A DNA stretch of 64,000 nt from Pseudomonas silesiensis (GCF_001661075.1 NZ_CP014870.1:2004501-2068500), one strand, 5' to 3'. Shown: positions 47,633-55,602, numbered from the stretch's first letter. Numbers and translations: made by a program. Notes: generated by a model from the letters alone, not told the origin.

Positions 47633-47969
47633 CGACGAGCTACCCGTCATCCCCGGCAAACGCTACTTCACCATCGGTGAAGTCAGCGAGCTGTGCGCCG
47701 TAAAGCCGCACGTGCTGCGCTACTGGGAGCAGGAGTTTCCTCAACTCAACCCCGTCAAACGCCGCGGAAACCGCCGGTATTATCAGCGCCAGGACGTGCT
47801 GATGATCCGGCAGATCCGCGCGCTTCTTTACGATCAGGGGTTCACCATCGGCGGCGCACGCTTGCGTTTGTCCGGCGATGAAGCCAAAGATGACACCACC
47901 CAGTACAAACAGATGATCCGGCAGATGATTGCCGAGTTGGAAGATGTGCTGGTTGTGCTCAAGAAATAA
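47613..47969 (+). CDS. MerR-family transcriptional regulator
   Basis: 118 residues from ATG 47613. Winged helix: [29 protein letters not shown] then [38 protein letters not shown]. The C-terminus ([18 protein letters not shown]) is a short dimerisation helix without ligand-binding Cys, as in the conserved IhfA-adjacent MerR of gamma-proteobacteria. Target unknown. Confidence 0.9.
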   Translation: MLEPSHNDELPVIPGKRYFTIGEVSELCAVKPHVLRYWEQEFPQLNPVKRRGNRRYYQRQDVLMIRQIRALLYDQGFTIGGARLRLSGDEAKDDTTQYKQMIRQMIAELEDVLVVLKK

Positions 47970-48058
47970 ATTTCTGCTTTTAAATACTTCCAGTTTTCAA
48001 AAGCTTGCGATATATTCTTGAGCGTCCCTCGAGATGAGGGATGAGTTTCACGCCTAGT

Positions 48059-48135
48059 CGGGGCGTAGCGCAGTCCGGTAGCGCACTAGCATGGGGTGCT
48101 AGGGGTCGAGTGTTCGAATCACTCCGTCCCGACCA
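48059..48135 (+). tRNA. tRNA-Pro (anticodon GGG)
   Basis: 77 nt with encoded CCA. Acceptor CGGGGCG/CGTCCCG, anticodon stem CTAGC/GCTAG with loop ATGGGGT, T-loop TTCGAAT. Decodes CCC/CCU. Confidence 0.95.
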
Positions 48136-48146
48136 TGTAATTCAAT

Positions 48147-48179
48147 GGGTTGCGAGATTTTATCTCGCGACCCCTTTTT
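48147..48179 (+). terminator. tRNA-Pro terminator
   Basis: GGGTTGCGAGA/TCTCGCGACCC stem followed by five T after CCCC, 11 bp after the tRNA. Confidence 0.9.
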
Positions 48180-48342
48180 GTTTTATAGCGTTTTTACCCC
48201 TACAAAACGACTGGCTCTCGGTGGAATCTTGACCAACACCATATGGGGGTTACACCCTAGATTGTTGGCTTTCTCGGGCAGTTGGTTGCCTTCACGGTAC
48301 AGCTTTTAGCCCTAGGAGAGGCGCAATCGCAGAGTGTTGACG

Positions 48343-48360
48343 TGTGCATAGATATGCACA
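48343..48360. promoter_or_regulatory. operator of the first ArsR: TGTGCATA-GA-TATGCACA
   Basis: A perfect 8-bp dyad with 2-nt spacer ending 13 bp before ATG 48374. TGTGCAT half-sites recur at 48742-48748 and 48752-48758 before the flavoprotein gene, which ties both genes to one regulator. I see nothing else in 48180-48342. Confidence 0.7.
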
Positions 48361-48373
48361 TATAGTCAGTTGC

Positions 48374-48724
48374 ATGACCAATCGAATCCTTAACCGATCC
48401 CGCGCAATTGACGCTGCAATCGAGTCTCTCGATGGCGCTTTCTTCAAGGCGCTTTGCGAGCCTTCGCGTGTGGCTGTGCTCAAGCGCGTGATGCAACTGG
48501 GGCGCGCCGACATCGGAGAGATTGCGGAAGCACTGCCCCAGGAACGCTCAGTTGTTTCCCGGCACCTGCAAGTACTGTTAGAGGCAGGTATCGTCCGCGG
48601 TACCAAGGTCAGCAGGCAGATGTTCTACGAGGTGGATGGTCCGGCAGTGGTGACACGCCTCGAAGCCATTCTTCAGCATATGAAAAGCCTCGCCCCATTC
48701 TGCTGCCCAGGTACGTCCGGATAG
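48374..48724 (+). CDS. ArsR/SmtB-family repressor (first)
   Basis: 116 residues from ATG 48374. Winged HTH ADIGEIAEALPQERSVVSRHLQVLLEAGIVRGTKVSRQMFYEVD. Candidate As(III) thiolates are Cys in FKALCEPSR and the C-terminal pair FCCPGTSG; there is no ELCVC motif in the recognition helix, so it is of an atypical ArsR type with C-terminal Cys. An in-frame start at 48344 lies inside the operator and is rejected. Probably represses itself and the adjacent flavoprotein. Confidence 0.8.
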   Translation: MTNRILNRSRAIDAAIESLDGAFFKALCEPSRVAVLKRVMQLGRADIGEIAEALPQERSVVSRHLQVLLEAGIVRGTKVSRQMFYEVDGPAVVTRLEAILQHMKSLAPFCCPGTSG

Positions 48725-48741
48725 TTTTTTTTGCTCTGTAG

Positions 48742-48758
48742 TGTGCATGAGTGTGCAT
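48742..48758. promoter_or_regulatory. two TGTGCAT half-sites before the flavoprotein gene
   Basis: TGTGCAT-GAG-TGTGCAT directly repeated and ending 2 bp before ATG 48761. Matches the half-sites of the 48343-48360 dyad, so the same ArsR probably binds here, overlapping the ribosome-binding region. Confidence 0.55.
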
Positions 48759-48760
48759 AT

Positions 48761-49819
48761 ATGAATGTAATAAATGAAATCTTGGATGTCATTGTGATCG
48801 GTGCAGGCCAGGCAGGATTAGCGTGCGGTTGGCACTTACAGCAGCAAAACCTTAGGTTCCTGATTTTGGATGCTGAGCGGTCGCCGGGAGGGAATTGGCG
48901 CAATTACTACGACAGTCTGAAGCTTTTTTCTCCAGCTGCTTACTCGTCATTGCCAGGCATGCGCTTCCCGGCAGAACCTGATCATTACCCGCTTCGTGAC
49001 GATGTCGTACGCTATCTGGAAGACTATGCAAAGGCATTCAGATTGCCAGTTCGTCAGTACACCCGTGTGCAGCATGTACGAAGAGTGCGCGGGCTGTTTC
49101 AGCTTCAAACGGACGATGGAGAAATTTTCTGCTCCAGGGCGCTGGTCGTGTGTACGGGGGGATTCAATCAGCCGTTCATTCCAGATATTCAAGGGCTTCA
49201 GGGCTTTCTCGGGCGCAGTTTGCACAGCGCGGAATATCGAAATGCCGAAGGCTTTGGTGATCAACGAGTGGTTGTGGTCGGTGCTGCGAACTCGGCTGTT
49301 CAAATTGCTTATGAACTGGCCCATGTGAGCAAAGTCGTGCTGGCAAGCAGGGAGCCAATTCGGTTTTTTCCACAAAAGATACTGGGTCTGGATTTTCATG
49401 CGTGGCTGAAATGGTCGGGGTTGGAAAAAACCCGTTGGCTGAATGACCAAAGTACGCCGGTGCTTGATGACGGGATCTATCGTCGAGCCCTTAAGAAAAA
49501 GTTGTTCGAGCGTAAGCCGATGTTCGAGGCGATAACACCAACCGGCGTGATCTGGGCTGATGGGCAGCACACTGAAGTCGATAGCCTGGTGTTTGCTACC
49601 GGATTTCGCCCGAACTTGGAATTTTTGAGCGGGTTGGAATGCCCAGGCGATGAATATTGGGCTCATCGTAACGGGCAGGTCGAGCACCTACCTGGGCTGT
49701 ATTTTGTCGGTCTGCCGAAGCAACGGAACTTTGCTTCAGCGACCCTCAGAGGTGTCGGCCAGGATGCGTCTTACATCATGCCCAGCTTGATGCGATTTGT
49801 CCGCGATATGCCTGTTTAG
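48761..49819 (+). CDS. ArsO-like NAD(P)H-dependent flavin monooxygenase
   Basis: 352 residues. FAD fold IVIGAGQAGLACGWHLQQQNLRFLILDAE with GGNWRNYYDSLKLFSPAAYSSLPGM, and NADPH fold VVVVGAANSAVQIAYELAHV. FATGFRPNLEFL is the FMO-type closing motif. Related to ArsO flavoproteins found in arsenic operons, whose substrate is not firmly known. ATG 48761 follows the operator half-sites; the frame 30 bp upstream runs through them. The second, longer ArsO at 59634 is a diverged relative, not a copy. Confidence 0.75.
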   Translation: MNVINEILDVIVIGAGQAGLACGWHLQQQNLRFLILDAERSPGGNWRNYYDSLKLFSPAAYSSLPGMRFPAEPDHYPLRDDVVRYLEDYAKAFRLPVRQYTRVQHVRRVRGLFQLQTDDGEIFCSRALVVCTGGFNQPFIPDIQGLQGFLGRSLHSAEYRNAEGFGDQRVVVVGAANSAVQIAYELAHVSKVVLASREPIRFFPQKILGLDFHAWLKWSGLEKTRWLNDQSTPVLDDGIYRRALKKKLFERKPMFEAITPTGVIWADGQHTEVDSLVFATGFRPNLEFLSGLECPGDEYWAHRNGQVEHLPGLYFVGLPKQRNFASATLRGVGQDASYIMPSLMRFVRDMPV

Positions 49820-49860
49820 AAGACAACTTGGCAGTTGACGAATCTCAACCGCAGCAACGT

Positions 49861-51078
49861 TTAGTCAGTGCGTCGAGTCGTTGGAAGGCGCCAGCTGGCG
49901 ATGAAGCACAGCAAAACCAAACCGCACATAACGACAAGTAGTGCCGAGGCTCCAAAGTTCTGCAAAACAAATGCGGCGGCTATAGGGCCGCAGGCCTGGG
50001 CCACGAGTACCGGCCTGGCGAGAAGCCCCATTCTCGCTCCGTAGCCTTGCGGGCCAAACAGCGCCAAGGGGAGGGTGCCGCGAGCGATCGTTAGGATGCC
50101 GTTGCCTGCGCCGTAGAATGCGATCGCCACGAAGGCCATCCAGGGCATCCCTGAGATCAATAATCCCAACCCGACCAGGCATAGAAACACACCAACCCGC
50201 GCTGACCAGGTCGGGTGGAGATTTCTGCCTATGGAAAACTCTGCCACCCGTGCCAAGACTTGCGAAGGACCAATCACCATGCCGATGGCCAAGGCCACAG
50301 CGGTCGCGACTCCCAGTTGCTTGAGGACATTAAGCAGGTGTACTGAGATACCTGATACGACCAGCGCTAGAACCGTCAGCATGGCGCCAATCAATAAGAA
50401 TAGATAATTGGTGGTCTTGGGGTGAAGCTCGGACGCGCGGGGTGATTCTGTTATGACGGGGTGGGGTGGTTGTTTTGTGCTTCCAGGAATCAACAGCGAG
50501 TGAATGGGTAGCCCAATCAAGAGATGAGCAGCCGCGAGAACAAAGCAGGCGTTTCTCCAGCCGATCCAACTTTCCAGTCCAGCGATCACCGGCCAACCTA
50601 TGGTACTGGCGAACCCACCTAACAAGGTCAGACCGGTAATTGACGTTCGAGCCCCTTCGCCGAACAGTCGTCCCAGGGTCGAGAAGGCTGCGTCGTATAA
50701 ACCCGCCGCCATGGCAACACCGATCAACGTCCAGGCGACATAGTAAGTGGCAACGTTGCCCGCCAGTCCCATTAGTAGCATGCCGAGAGCCAGCAGCAGT
50801 GAACTGGCCGCTAGGACAGAGCGTCCGCCGTGGCGGTCAATCTGACGACCAACGGCCGGCGAGGAAGCTCCCGCTACCAAAAGTCCCCAGGACAGGCCGC
50901 CCACCACATTGGTGATGGACCATCCCGTCTCTTTGGCTATCGGAGACGCAAGCACTGCGGGCAAGTAGTAGGTCGAACCCCAGGCGAGAATTTGAGTGAA
51001 ACCCATCGCCCATACGAGTCTGGAGCGATTGATCGGGGGATGGATCTGTTCTGGAAGTGTCATGACCGACGTGCTCAT
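49861..51078 (-). CDS. MFS transporter of the MarR-controlled arsenic module
   Basis: 405 residues with 12 predicted membrane segments. Motif A-like AVGRQIDRHGGRSV follows TM2. N-terminal LVWAMGFTQILAWGSTYYLPAVLASPIAKETGW is typical of a family of MFS permeases. MFS proteins such as ArsK export trivalent arsenicals; that role here is inferred from its divergent promoter with marR, arsN and the flavoprotein. MarR site 1 lies 7 bp upstream of its ATG. Confidence 0.72.
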   Translation of the reverse strand: MSTSVMTLPEQIHPPINRSRLVWAMGFTQILAWGSTYYLPAVLASPIAKETGWSITNVVGGLSWGLLVAGASSPAVGRQIDRHGGRSVLAASSLLLALGMLLMGLAGNVATYYVAWTLIGVAMAAGLYDAAFSTLGRLFGEGARTSITGLTLLGGFASTIGWPVIAGLESWIGWRNACFVLAAAHLLIGLPIHSLLIPGSTKQPPHPVITESPRASELHPKTTNYLFLLIGAMLTVLALVVSGISVHLLNVLKQLGVATAVALAIGMVIGPSQVLARVAEFSIGRNLHPTWSARVGVFLCLVGLGLLISGMPWMAFVAIAFYGAGNGILTIARGTLPLALFGPQGYGARMGLLARPVLVAQACGPIAAAFVLQNFGASALLVVMCGLVLLCFIASWRLPTTRRTD

Positions 51079-51084
51079 TTTTTT

Positions 51085-51099
51085 GTTGTCAGTAACAAC
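51085..51099. promoter_or_regulatory. MarR operator site 1 (MFS promoter)
   Basis: GTTGTCAGTAACAAC, within the wider palindrome TTGTTGT-cagta-ACAACAA (51083-51101). First of three copies of the same 15-bp box. Confidence 0.75.
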
Positions 51100-51171
51100 A
51101 AGCTATCGCCTTCCTTTGGTTATCGTCAATCGAGAGATCGGTGTTGACGATTCCGAAATACCAGGATTATT

Positions 51172-51186
51172 GTTGCAGCTAACAAC
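51172..51186. promoter_or_regulatory. MarR operator site 2 (marR promoter)
   Basis: GTTGCAGCTAACAAC, matching site 1 at 12 of 15 positions, 6 bp before the marR start. Implies autorepression. Confidence 0.7.
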
Positions 51187-51192
51187 TAATTT

Positions 51193-51699
51193 GTGACGGT
51201 TATGACGAAGCGTAAAAACGATCAGCTGACACAGGATTCCGAGGAATTGTATGAGGCGCTGAACCAGCTGGTTCGCGTCCATCAGTTCCGTGATCGTGAC
51301 CGAATCTGCTGTTACGACGTGTCTGTAACCCAATGCTATGCCGTTGAGACGTTGGTCAAAAGGGGCGCATTGCGCCTTCAGGTCTTGGCGGAAGAGATGT
51401 TCTTGGACAAGAGTACGGCGAGTCGAGTGATCGATACCCTGGAACGCAAAGGGTATGTGTCCCGCGTTGAGGATGATGAAGATCGGCGCGCAGTGCGAAT
51501 CCAGGCAACGGATGCCGGGCGTGAGTTATACGAGAAAATCAGGGCAGGCCTGATTGCTGAAGAACGAGCGATGATCGAGAACCTCTCGGCCGAGGCCAGA
51601 CAGGGAGCGTTGAGTTTGCTCAGGCAGATTACGCGGGCCACAGAGATTCGCTGCGGGCTCGCGAGCGAGTGCTGCCCTGCCGTGAAGAACAAGGATTGA
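51193..51699 (+). CDS. MarR-family regulator with cysteine clusters
   Basis: 168 residues from GTG 51193, or 165 from ATG 51202; neither has a clear ribosome site. HTH: LRLQVLAEEMFLDKSTASRVIDTLERKGYVSRVEDDEDRRAVRIQ, wing included. Unusual for MarR are Cys in RICCYDVSVTQCYA (dimer-interface/ligand region) and CGLASECCPA near the end, suggesting direct sensing of thiophilic trivalent arsenicals. Followed by a strong terminator. Three operators place it over the divergent MFS gene, itself and arsN-flavoprotein. Confidence 0.82.
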   Translation: MTVMTKRKNDQLTQDSEELYEALNQLVRVHQFRDRDRICCYDVSVTQCYAVETLVKRGALRLQVLAEEMFLDKSTASRVIDTLERKGYVSRVEDDEDRRAVRIQATDAGRELYEKIRAGLIAEERAMIENLSAEARQGALSLLRQITRATEIRCGLASECCPAVKNKD

Positions 51700-51724
51700 A
51701 AAGGGAAGAACTTCCCTTTTTTTT
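51699..51724 (+). terminator. marR terminator
   Basis: AAAAGGGAAG AA CTTCCCTTTT then more T, starting at the last base of the stop codon. Confidence 0.9.
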
Positions 51725-51733
51725 GCCAATAAT

Positions 51734-51748
51734 GTTGTTACTACCAAC
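51734..51748. promoter_or_regulatory. MarR operator site 3 (arsN promoter)
   Basis: GTTGTTACTACCAAC; its reverse complement GTTGGTAGTAACAAC matches site 1 at 13 of 15. It lies 17 bp before arsN and shows that arsN-flavoprotein is a separate MarR-controlled unit. Confidence 0.75.
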
Positions 51749-51765
51749 GTAATGGGGCTCCAACA

Positions 51766-52269
51766 ATGCGAGTTCGTTTAGCTGAACCCAAGGATACCGT
51801 TTCAATAGCAGCCATCTACAACCAGCGGATCGAGGAACGTAGCTCTACGTTTGAAACTGCCCCTCGAAGCCCGGCGGACATGCTGGATCGCATCAACGCA
51901 ATGGAGCGTTATCCAGTGTTGGTCATGGTCGATGAGGCGGATCAGGTTTTTGGCTGGGCTGGACTCAGTAGTTATCGCGGCCGTGCCTGTTACGACGGTA
52001 TTGCGGATTTTTCCATCTACCTGGATCGCAGTGTTCGCGGCCAGGGGCTTGGCAAGCAGTTGCTTCAGACACTGCTGACGGAAGCCGAAGCTCGCGGATT
52101 CTGGAAAGTCCTTTCACGCATTTTTACCTTCAATCACGCCAGTCTCGCCTTGTGCGAAGCCTGCGGTTTCCGCCAAGTGGGGGTATATGAAAAACACGCC
52201 TGCCTGGAAGGACGCTGGCTCGACTGCGCGATTGTCGAGCGCCTGTTTCCGGTCAATCAGCCAGTCTGA
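51766..52269 (+). CDS. ArsN1-type GNAT N-acetyltransferase
   Basis: 167 residues. Acetyl-CoA site: DRSVRGQGLGKQLLQTLL (RGxGxG). IYNQRIEERSSTFETAPRS and GRACYDGIADFSIYLD match the phosphinothricin/methionine-sulfoximine acetyltransferase (Pat/YncA) family, of which ArsN1 acetylates arsinothricin. Its place in a MarR-controlled arsenic module favours ArsN1. Phosphinothricin-type amino acids are alternative substrates. CTCCAACA lies before ATG 51766. Confidence 0.82.
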   Translation: MRVRLAEPKDTVSIAAIYNQRIEERSSTFETAPRSPADMLDRINAMERYPVLVMVDEADQVFGWAGLSSYRGRACYDGIADFSIYLDRSVRGQGLGKQLLQTLLTEAEARGFWKVLSRIFTFNHASLALCEACGFRQVGVYEKHACLEGRWLDCAIVERLFPVNQPV

Positions 52270-52283
52270 AGAGGGAATCGATC

Positions 52284-53639
52284 ATGGAAAACAATCACCT
52301 TCCGATCGCCATCATTGGAGCAGGTCCAGTGGGCCTCGCCGCAGCCGCTCACCTGCTGGCCCGAGGTCTCACGCCCCTGATTCTGGAAGCTGGTCCGGAA
52401 GCAGGGTCCGGCATTGAAGAATGGGCGCATGTGAAGATGTTCTCTCCATGGGAGTTCAATGTGGACAAGGAGGCGGCCAAACTTCTGCTGGCCGATGGTT
52501 GGACTCCACCACCGGAGAACGAGTATCCAACGGGTCGTGAACTGCTGGACCGGTTTGTTCGACCTCTCGCGGACCTCGAACAGATCAAGCGTCGTTTGCA
52601 GCTCAATACCCGTGTTCTAGCAGTCACTCGCGCCGGTCAGGATGTGATGAAGACCCAAGGCAGATCGGCAGCTCCTTTTTTACTGCGTGTCGCAGGGCCA
52701 ACGGGTAAGCAGGACGTGCTGGCCAGCGCTGTCATTGATGCCTCGGGCACCTACCTGACACCAAACTGGATGGGCGCCCATGGCATACCTGCCTTGGGTG
52801 AGATCGAGCATGCAGCGCACATTGCGTACGGCATTCCGGAGGTGCTGGGTCGTGCGCGGAATCGCTATGCCAACAAAAGAGTGCTGGTAGTGGGCGGTGG
52901 TCACTCCGCGTTTAACGCCCTACAGGAGCTGGTGCGTCTGATTCAGGAGGCACCGCAAACCAAAGTGCTCTGGGCAATCCGGGGTAATTCTCTTGAGCGC
53001 ATTCTGGGTGGTGGTGCGAATGATCAATTGGAAGAGCGCGGAAAGCTCGGCCTGAAGATTCGCCAGTTGCTGGATGACGGTGTTATCGAGCTGTTCAAAA
53101 ACGTTGCTATCGATCAGGTTGCAGGCAATGGCCAAGGGCTGGTCGTGAAGGCGGGAGAGCAGATACTTCCACCTGTGGACGAAATTATTGTGGCGACAGG
53201 ATTCCGACCTGACATGAGCCTGCTCACGGAGCTGCGTGTCGCACTCGATCCTGCTACCCAAAGCGCAGTGTTGCTTGCTCCAATGATTGATCCCAACGAG
53301 CACAGCTGCGGCACGGTTAGACCCCATGGCGCGGTAGAACTGGCCCATCCTGAGGAAGGTTTGTTCATTGTTGGGATGAAGAGCTATGGTCGGGCGCCTA
53401 CGTTCTTGTTGATGACTGGGTATGAGCAAGTTCGCTCTGTCGTCGCGGCGCTGGCGGGTGATTGGGATGCGGCCAAAAGGGTTGAGCTGATCCTCCCGGA
53501 AACGGGCATTTGCAACTCGGATTTCGATGAAGTCGATGATCGCTTGAAGGCTTCGGCAAGTCAGACGTCTTGTTGTGGCACCGGAGAGATAATCCTTGAG
53601 GCCGCGCCTCGTACCTCGCCGGGTTGTTGCAAAGGGTAG
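52284..53639 (+). CDS. FAD/NAD(P)-dependent oxidoreductase of arsenic module, Cys-rich C-terminus
   Basis: 451 residues. FAD fold IAIIGAGPVGLAAAAHLLARGLTPLILEAG, NADPH fold RVLVVGGGHSAFNALQELV, and IIVATGFRPD. The C-terminal 30 residues carry QTSCCGTGEI and TSPGCCKG, two adjacent-Cys pairs that could bind trivalent arsenic. It follows arsN by 14 bp. Flavin monooxygenases such as ArsV oxidise trivalent methyl- and aromatic arsenicals, a plausible activity here, not shown by sequence. It lacks the GGNWR and GGAWR segments of the two ArsO-like proteins. Confidence 0.75.
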   Translation: MENNHLPIAIIGAGPVGLAAAAHLLARGLTPLILEAGPEAGSGIEEWAHVKMFSPWEFNVDKEAAKLLLADGWTPPPENEYPTGRELLDRFVRPLADLEQIKRRLQLNTRVLAVTRAGQDVMKTQGRSAAPFLLRVAGPTGKQDVLASAVIDASGTYLTPNWMGAHGIPALGEIEHAAHIAYGIPEVLGRARNRYANKRVLVVGGGHSAFNALQELVRLIQEAPQTKVLWAIRGNSLERILGGGANDQLEERGKLGLKIRQLLDDGVIELFKNVAIDQVAGNGQGLVVKAGEQILPPVDEIIVATGFRPDMSLLTELRVALDPATQSAVLLAPMIDPNEHSCGTVRPHGAVELAHPEEGLFIVGMKSYGRAPTFLLMTGYEQVRSVVAALAGDWDAAKRVELILPETGICNSDFDEVDDRLKASASQTSCCGTGEIILEAAPRTSPGCCKG

Positions 53640-53960
53640 TACGCAGCAACCGAACCCGCCCTCGATGACTGGGGCGGGTTAGGGGTGACCTTCTTATATT
53701 CTTTTGCACGTCCAGGTAGTCCTTGAACCAAGGAGCGACCTATTTCTGCGTGAGTGACAGATTCATTACAGAAACCATATATACACCACCGCAGATATTT
53801 GAAGAGACACAGAAGGCTGGCTAGCGCCGTAATACACAGCTTTCATTAAAGGTGCTCGGCGAAGTCCAATTGTTTTGATGGATTAATGGGTCGTTGGCTC
53901 TTTACCTTGTATGCGGAAAAACATATATTCGATAAACCGCATATGAGCTGAGACTTCACA
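53640..53960. other. 321-bp spacer: weak hairpin and candidate ArsR operator
   Basis: AACCCGCCC/GGGCGGGTT hairpin (53653-53680) follows the flavoprotein gene without a T-run. TATGCGG (53910-53916) and CCGCATA (53937-53943) form a dyad 17 bp before arsC, bracketing the AT-rich ACATATATTCGATAAA; it is a candidate ArsR operator/promoter for the following operon. No gene is visible. Confidence 0.5.
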
Positions 53961-54374
53961 ATGACCAGCAAAGCCCGTGTCCTGTTCGTCTGTACTGCCA
54001 ACGCTGCACGCTCCCAGTTGGCCCAAGCGTTGCTGAGGCATACCGATTCGGAGCATTTCGAGGCGTTCAGCGCCGGCACAACTCCAACTCAGGTAGATCC
54101 GCGTACCTTCGAGGCGCTTTCACACATCGGTGTGAGCACTGAAGGGTTACGTAGCAAGTCGATAGACGAGTTCCGTGGTGAGCGTTTCGATTACGTCATC
54201 ACCTTGTGTGATAAAGCCGCAGCGGAATGCCTGTCTTTACCTGGAGCGGGTGAGGCATTGGCCTGGAGTTTTGAAGACCCGGTCACCAGCATCAAACCCG
54301 ATGCCTTCCGTCACACCCTTCACGAAATTCATGAGCGCATCAAGATGTTCGTCTTGGTCAAAAACAAACACTGA
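53961..54374 (+). CDS. arsC: arsenate reductase, LMW-phosphatase (thioredoxin-linked) type, first
   Basis: 137 residues. VLFVCTANAARSQLAQALLRH holds the CX5R phosphatase P-loop that attacks arsenate; DYVITLCDKAAAECL supplies a second cysteine. Converts As(V) to As(III). ATG 53961 opens the operon. The enzyme pairs poorly with GAPDH/ArsJ, which handles As(V) itself, so the operon contains two parallel arsenate routes. Confidence 0.87.
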   Translation: MTSKARVLFVCTANAARSQLAQALLRHTDSEHFEAFSAGTTPTQVDPRTFEALSHIGVSTEGLRSKSIDEFRGERFDYVITLCDKAAAECLSLPGAGEALAWSFEDPVTSIKPDAFRHTLHEIHERIKMFVLVKNKH

Positions 54375-54383
54375 GAAAACGAT

Positions 54384-54755
54384 ATGGCTGACCATCTGAC
54401 ACCGACCACAGTTTTCAAATGCCTTGCTGACGACACTCGGGTCCGCACGATGATGCTCATCACCCGTGAAGGAGAGCTTTGTGTTTGCGAGCTGACCTGC
54501 GCGTTGAACGAGAGTCAGCCAAAAATCTCCAGGCACCTAGCGCAACTGCGTACTTGCGGCCTGTTGTCGGACCGTCGGCAAGGCCAATGGGTGTATTACC
54601 GACTGCACCCGAATCTTCCTGATTGGGTTCATCAAGTGCTGACCACCGTGCTGGAAAGCAACAAGCACTGGTTGAGCCCTGATGCCAAACGCCTTGATGA
54701 AATGGGTGACCGTCCTGAACGGGCAGCGGTGTGCTGTGAAAGCAAAATCGCCTGA
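54384..54755 (+). CDS. arsR: ArsR-family As(III)-responsive repressor (second)
   Basis: 123 residues. The classical As(III) site ELCVCELTCAL at the start of the recognition helix is present (Cys in CVCEL), plus SQPKISRHLAQLRTCGLLSDRRQGQWVYYRL wing. The C-terminal VCCESKIA adds two Cys. It sits 9 bp after arsC1 and should repress the operon from the dyad at 53910-53943. Confidence 0.9.
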   Translation: MADHLTPTTVFKCLADDTRVRTMMLITREGELCVCELTCALNESQPKISRHLAQLRTCGLLSDRRQGQWVYYRLHPNLPDWVHQVLTTVLESNKHWLSPDAKRLDEMGDRPERAAVCCESKIA

Positions 54756-54782
54756 TTCCGCCTTCGACTACGAGATCGCTCG

Positions 54783-55337
54783 ATGAAAATCCTGTTCCTC
54801 TGCACTGCCAATAGCTGTCGCAGCATCCATTGTGAGGCGGTTTTCAATCACTTGGCACCGGAAGGCATGAAAGCCTACAGCGCGGGCAGTCAGCCCAAAG
54901 GTGAAGTGCATCCGCTGAGTCTTTATACGTTGGAAAACGCTGGCATGTCGACGCTCGGGCTGTTCAGTAAGTCCAGCGATGTCCAAGTGAACTTGGCACC
55001 TGATTTCGTCATCACGGTGTGCGACAAGGCTGACGGTGAGGCCTGTCCGGTATTTTTTGGGTCGGCCACCAAGGCCCACTGGGGGCTGGCTGACCCTTCG
55101 GAATACTACGGAACTCAAGAAGAGATCGAGGCGGCTTTTGAAGCCACTTTGGAGCAGATCAAAACCCGCATTGAAGCCTTCCTGGCTATACCGCTTTCCC
55201 AACTGAGTGCCGAACAGCTCAAGGCAGATCGTGGCCATGTTCAGTCTCAAGGGCGACGTGGTGCTGCAATTGCCGTTCGACGTATTGCGCATTGCGATCC
55301 CTCTGACGATCTACTTCGTGGTGATGTTTTTCATTAG
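54783..55337 (+). CDS. arsC: arsenate reductase (second), C-terminus replaced by out-of-frame ACR3 sequence
   Basis: 184 residues. [20 protein letters not shown] is the CX5R P-loop; [20 protein letters not shown] has the second and third Cys. Residues 1-149, ending LSAEQLKAD, match a normal ArsC, which would stop within about seven residues. Here the frame crosses a deletion junction near 55228 and continues for 35 residues ([20 protein letters not shown]... to RGDVFH) that are ACR3 DNA read in the wrong frame. The catalytic part is intact, so activity may be retained. Confidence 0.85.
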   Translation: MKILFLCTANSCRSIHCEAVFNHLAPEGMKAYSAGSQPKGEVHPLSLYTLENAGMSTLGLFSKSSDVQVNLAPDFVITVCDKADGEACPVFFGSATKAHWGLADPSEYYGTQEEIEAAFEATLEQIKTRIEAFLAIPLSQLSAEQLKADRGHVQSQGRRGAAIAVRRIAHCDPSDDLLRGDVFH

Positions 55338-55602
55338 CTTCTGGATGGGCAAGCTGCTCAAGGCTGACTATCCGCGCACCGCCGCACTGGCTTTCACAGC
55401 CGCAAGCAACATTTTCGAACTGGCGATTGCCGTGGCCATTGCCACCTTCGGTCTGGCTTCCCCGGTCGCCTTCGCCACGGTGATTGGCCCATTGGTGGAA
55501 GTGCCGGTGCTGATTTCCCTGGTCGGTGTGGCCCTTTGGTTGAAACGCCGTTGGTTAGATAAATCCAAGAGCGCCATTGCGCAGGACAAAGACTATGTTT
55601 GA
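55228..55602 (+). pseudogene. 5'-deleted ACR3 arsenite efflux permease
   Basis: The frame reads [109 protein letters not shown]. This is the C-terminal third of ACR3-type ArsB, with the conserved SNxFELA helix. Normal ACR3 is about 350 residues; about 230 and the start codon are missing. ATG 55237 could start a 121-residue fragment with four membrane segments, unlikely to transport. It still overlaps arsH by 8 bp, the normal operon junction. Confidence 0.88.

Noticed and set aside
48059..48135. tRNA-Pro as attachment site of the arsenic island
   Set aside because: No repeat of the tRNA 3' end was found near the right edge of the island and no integrase is present.
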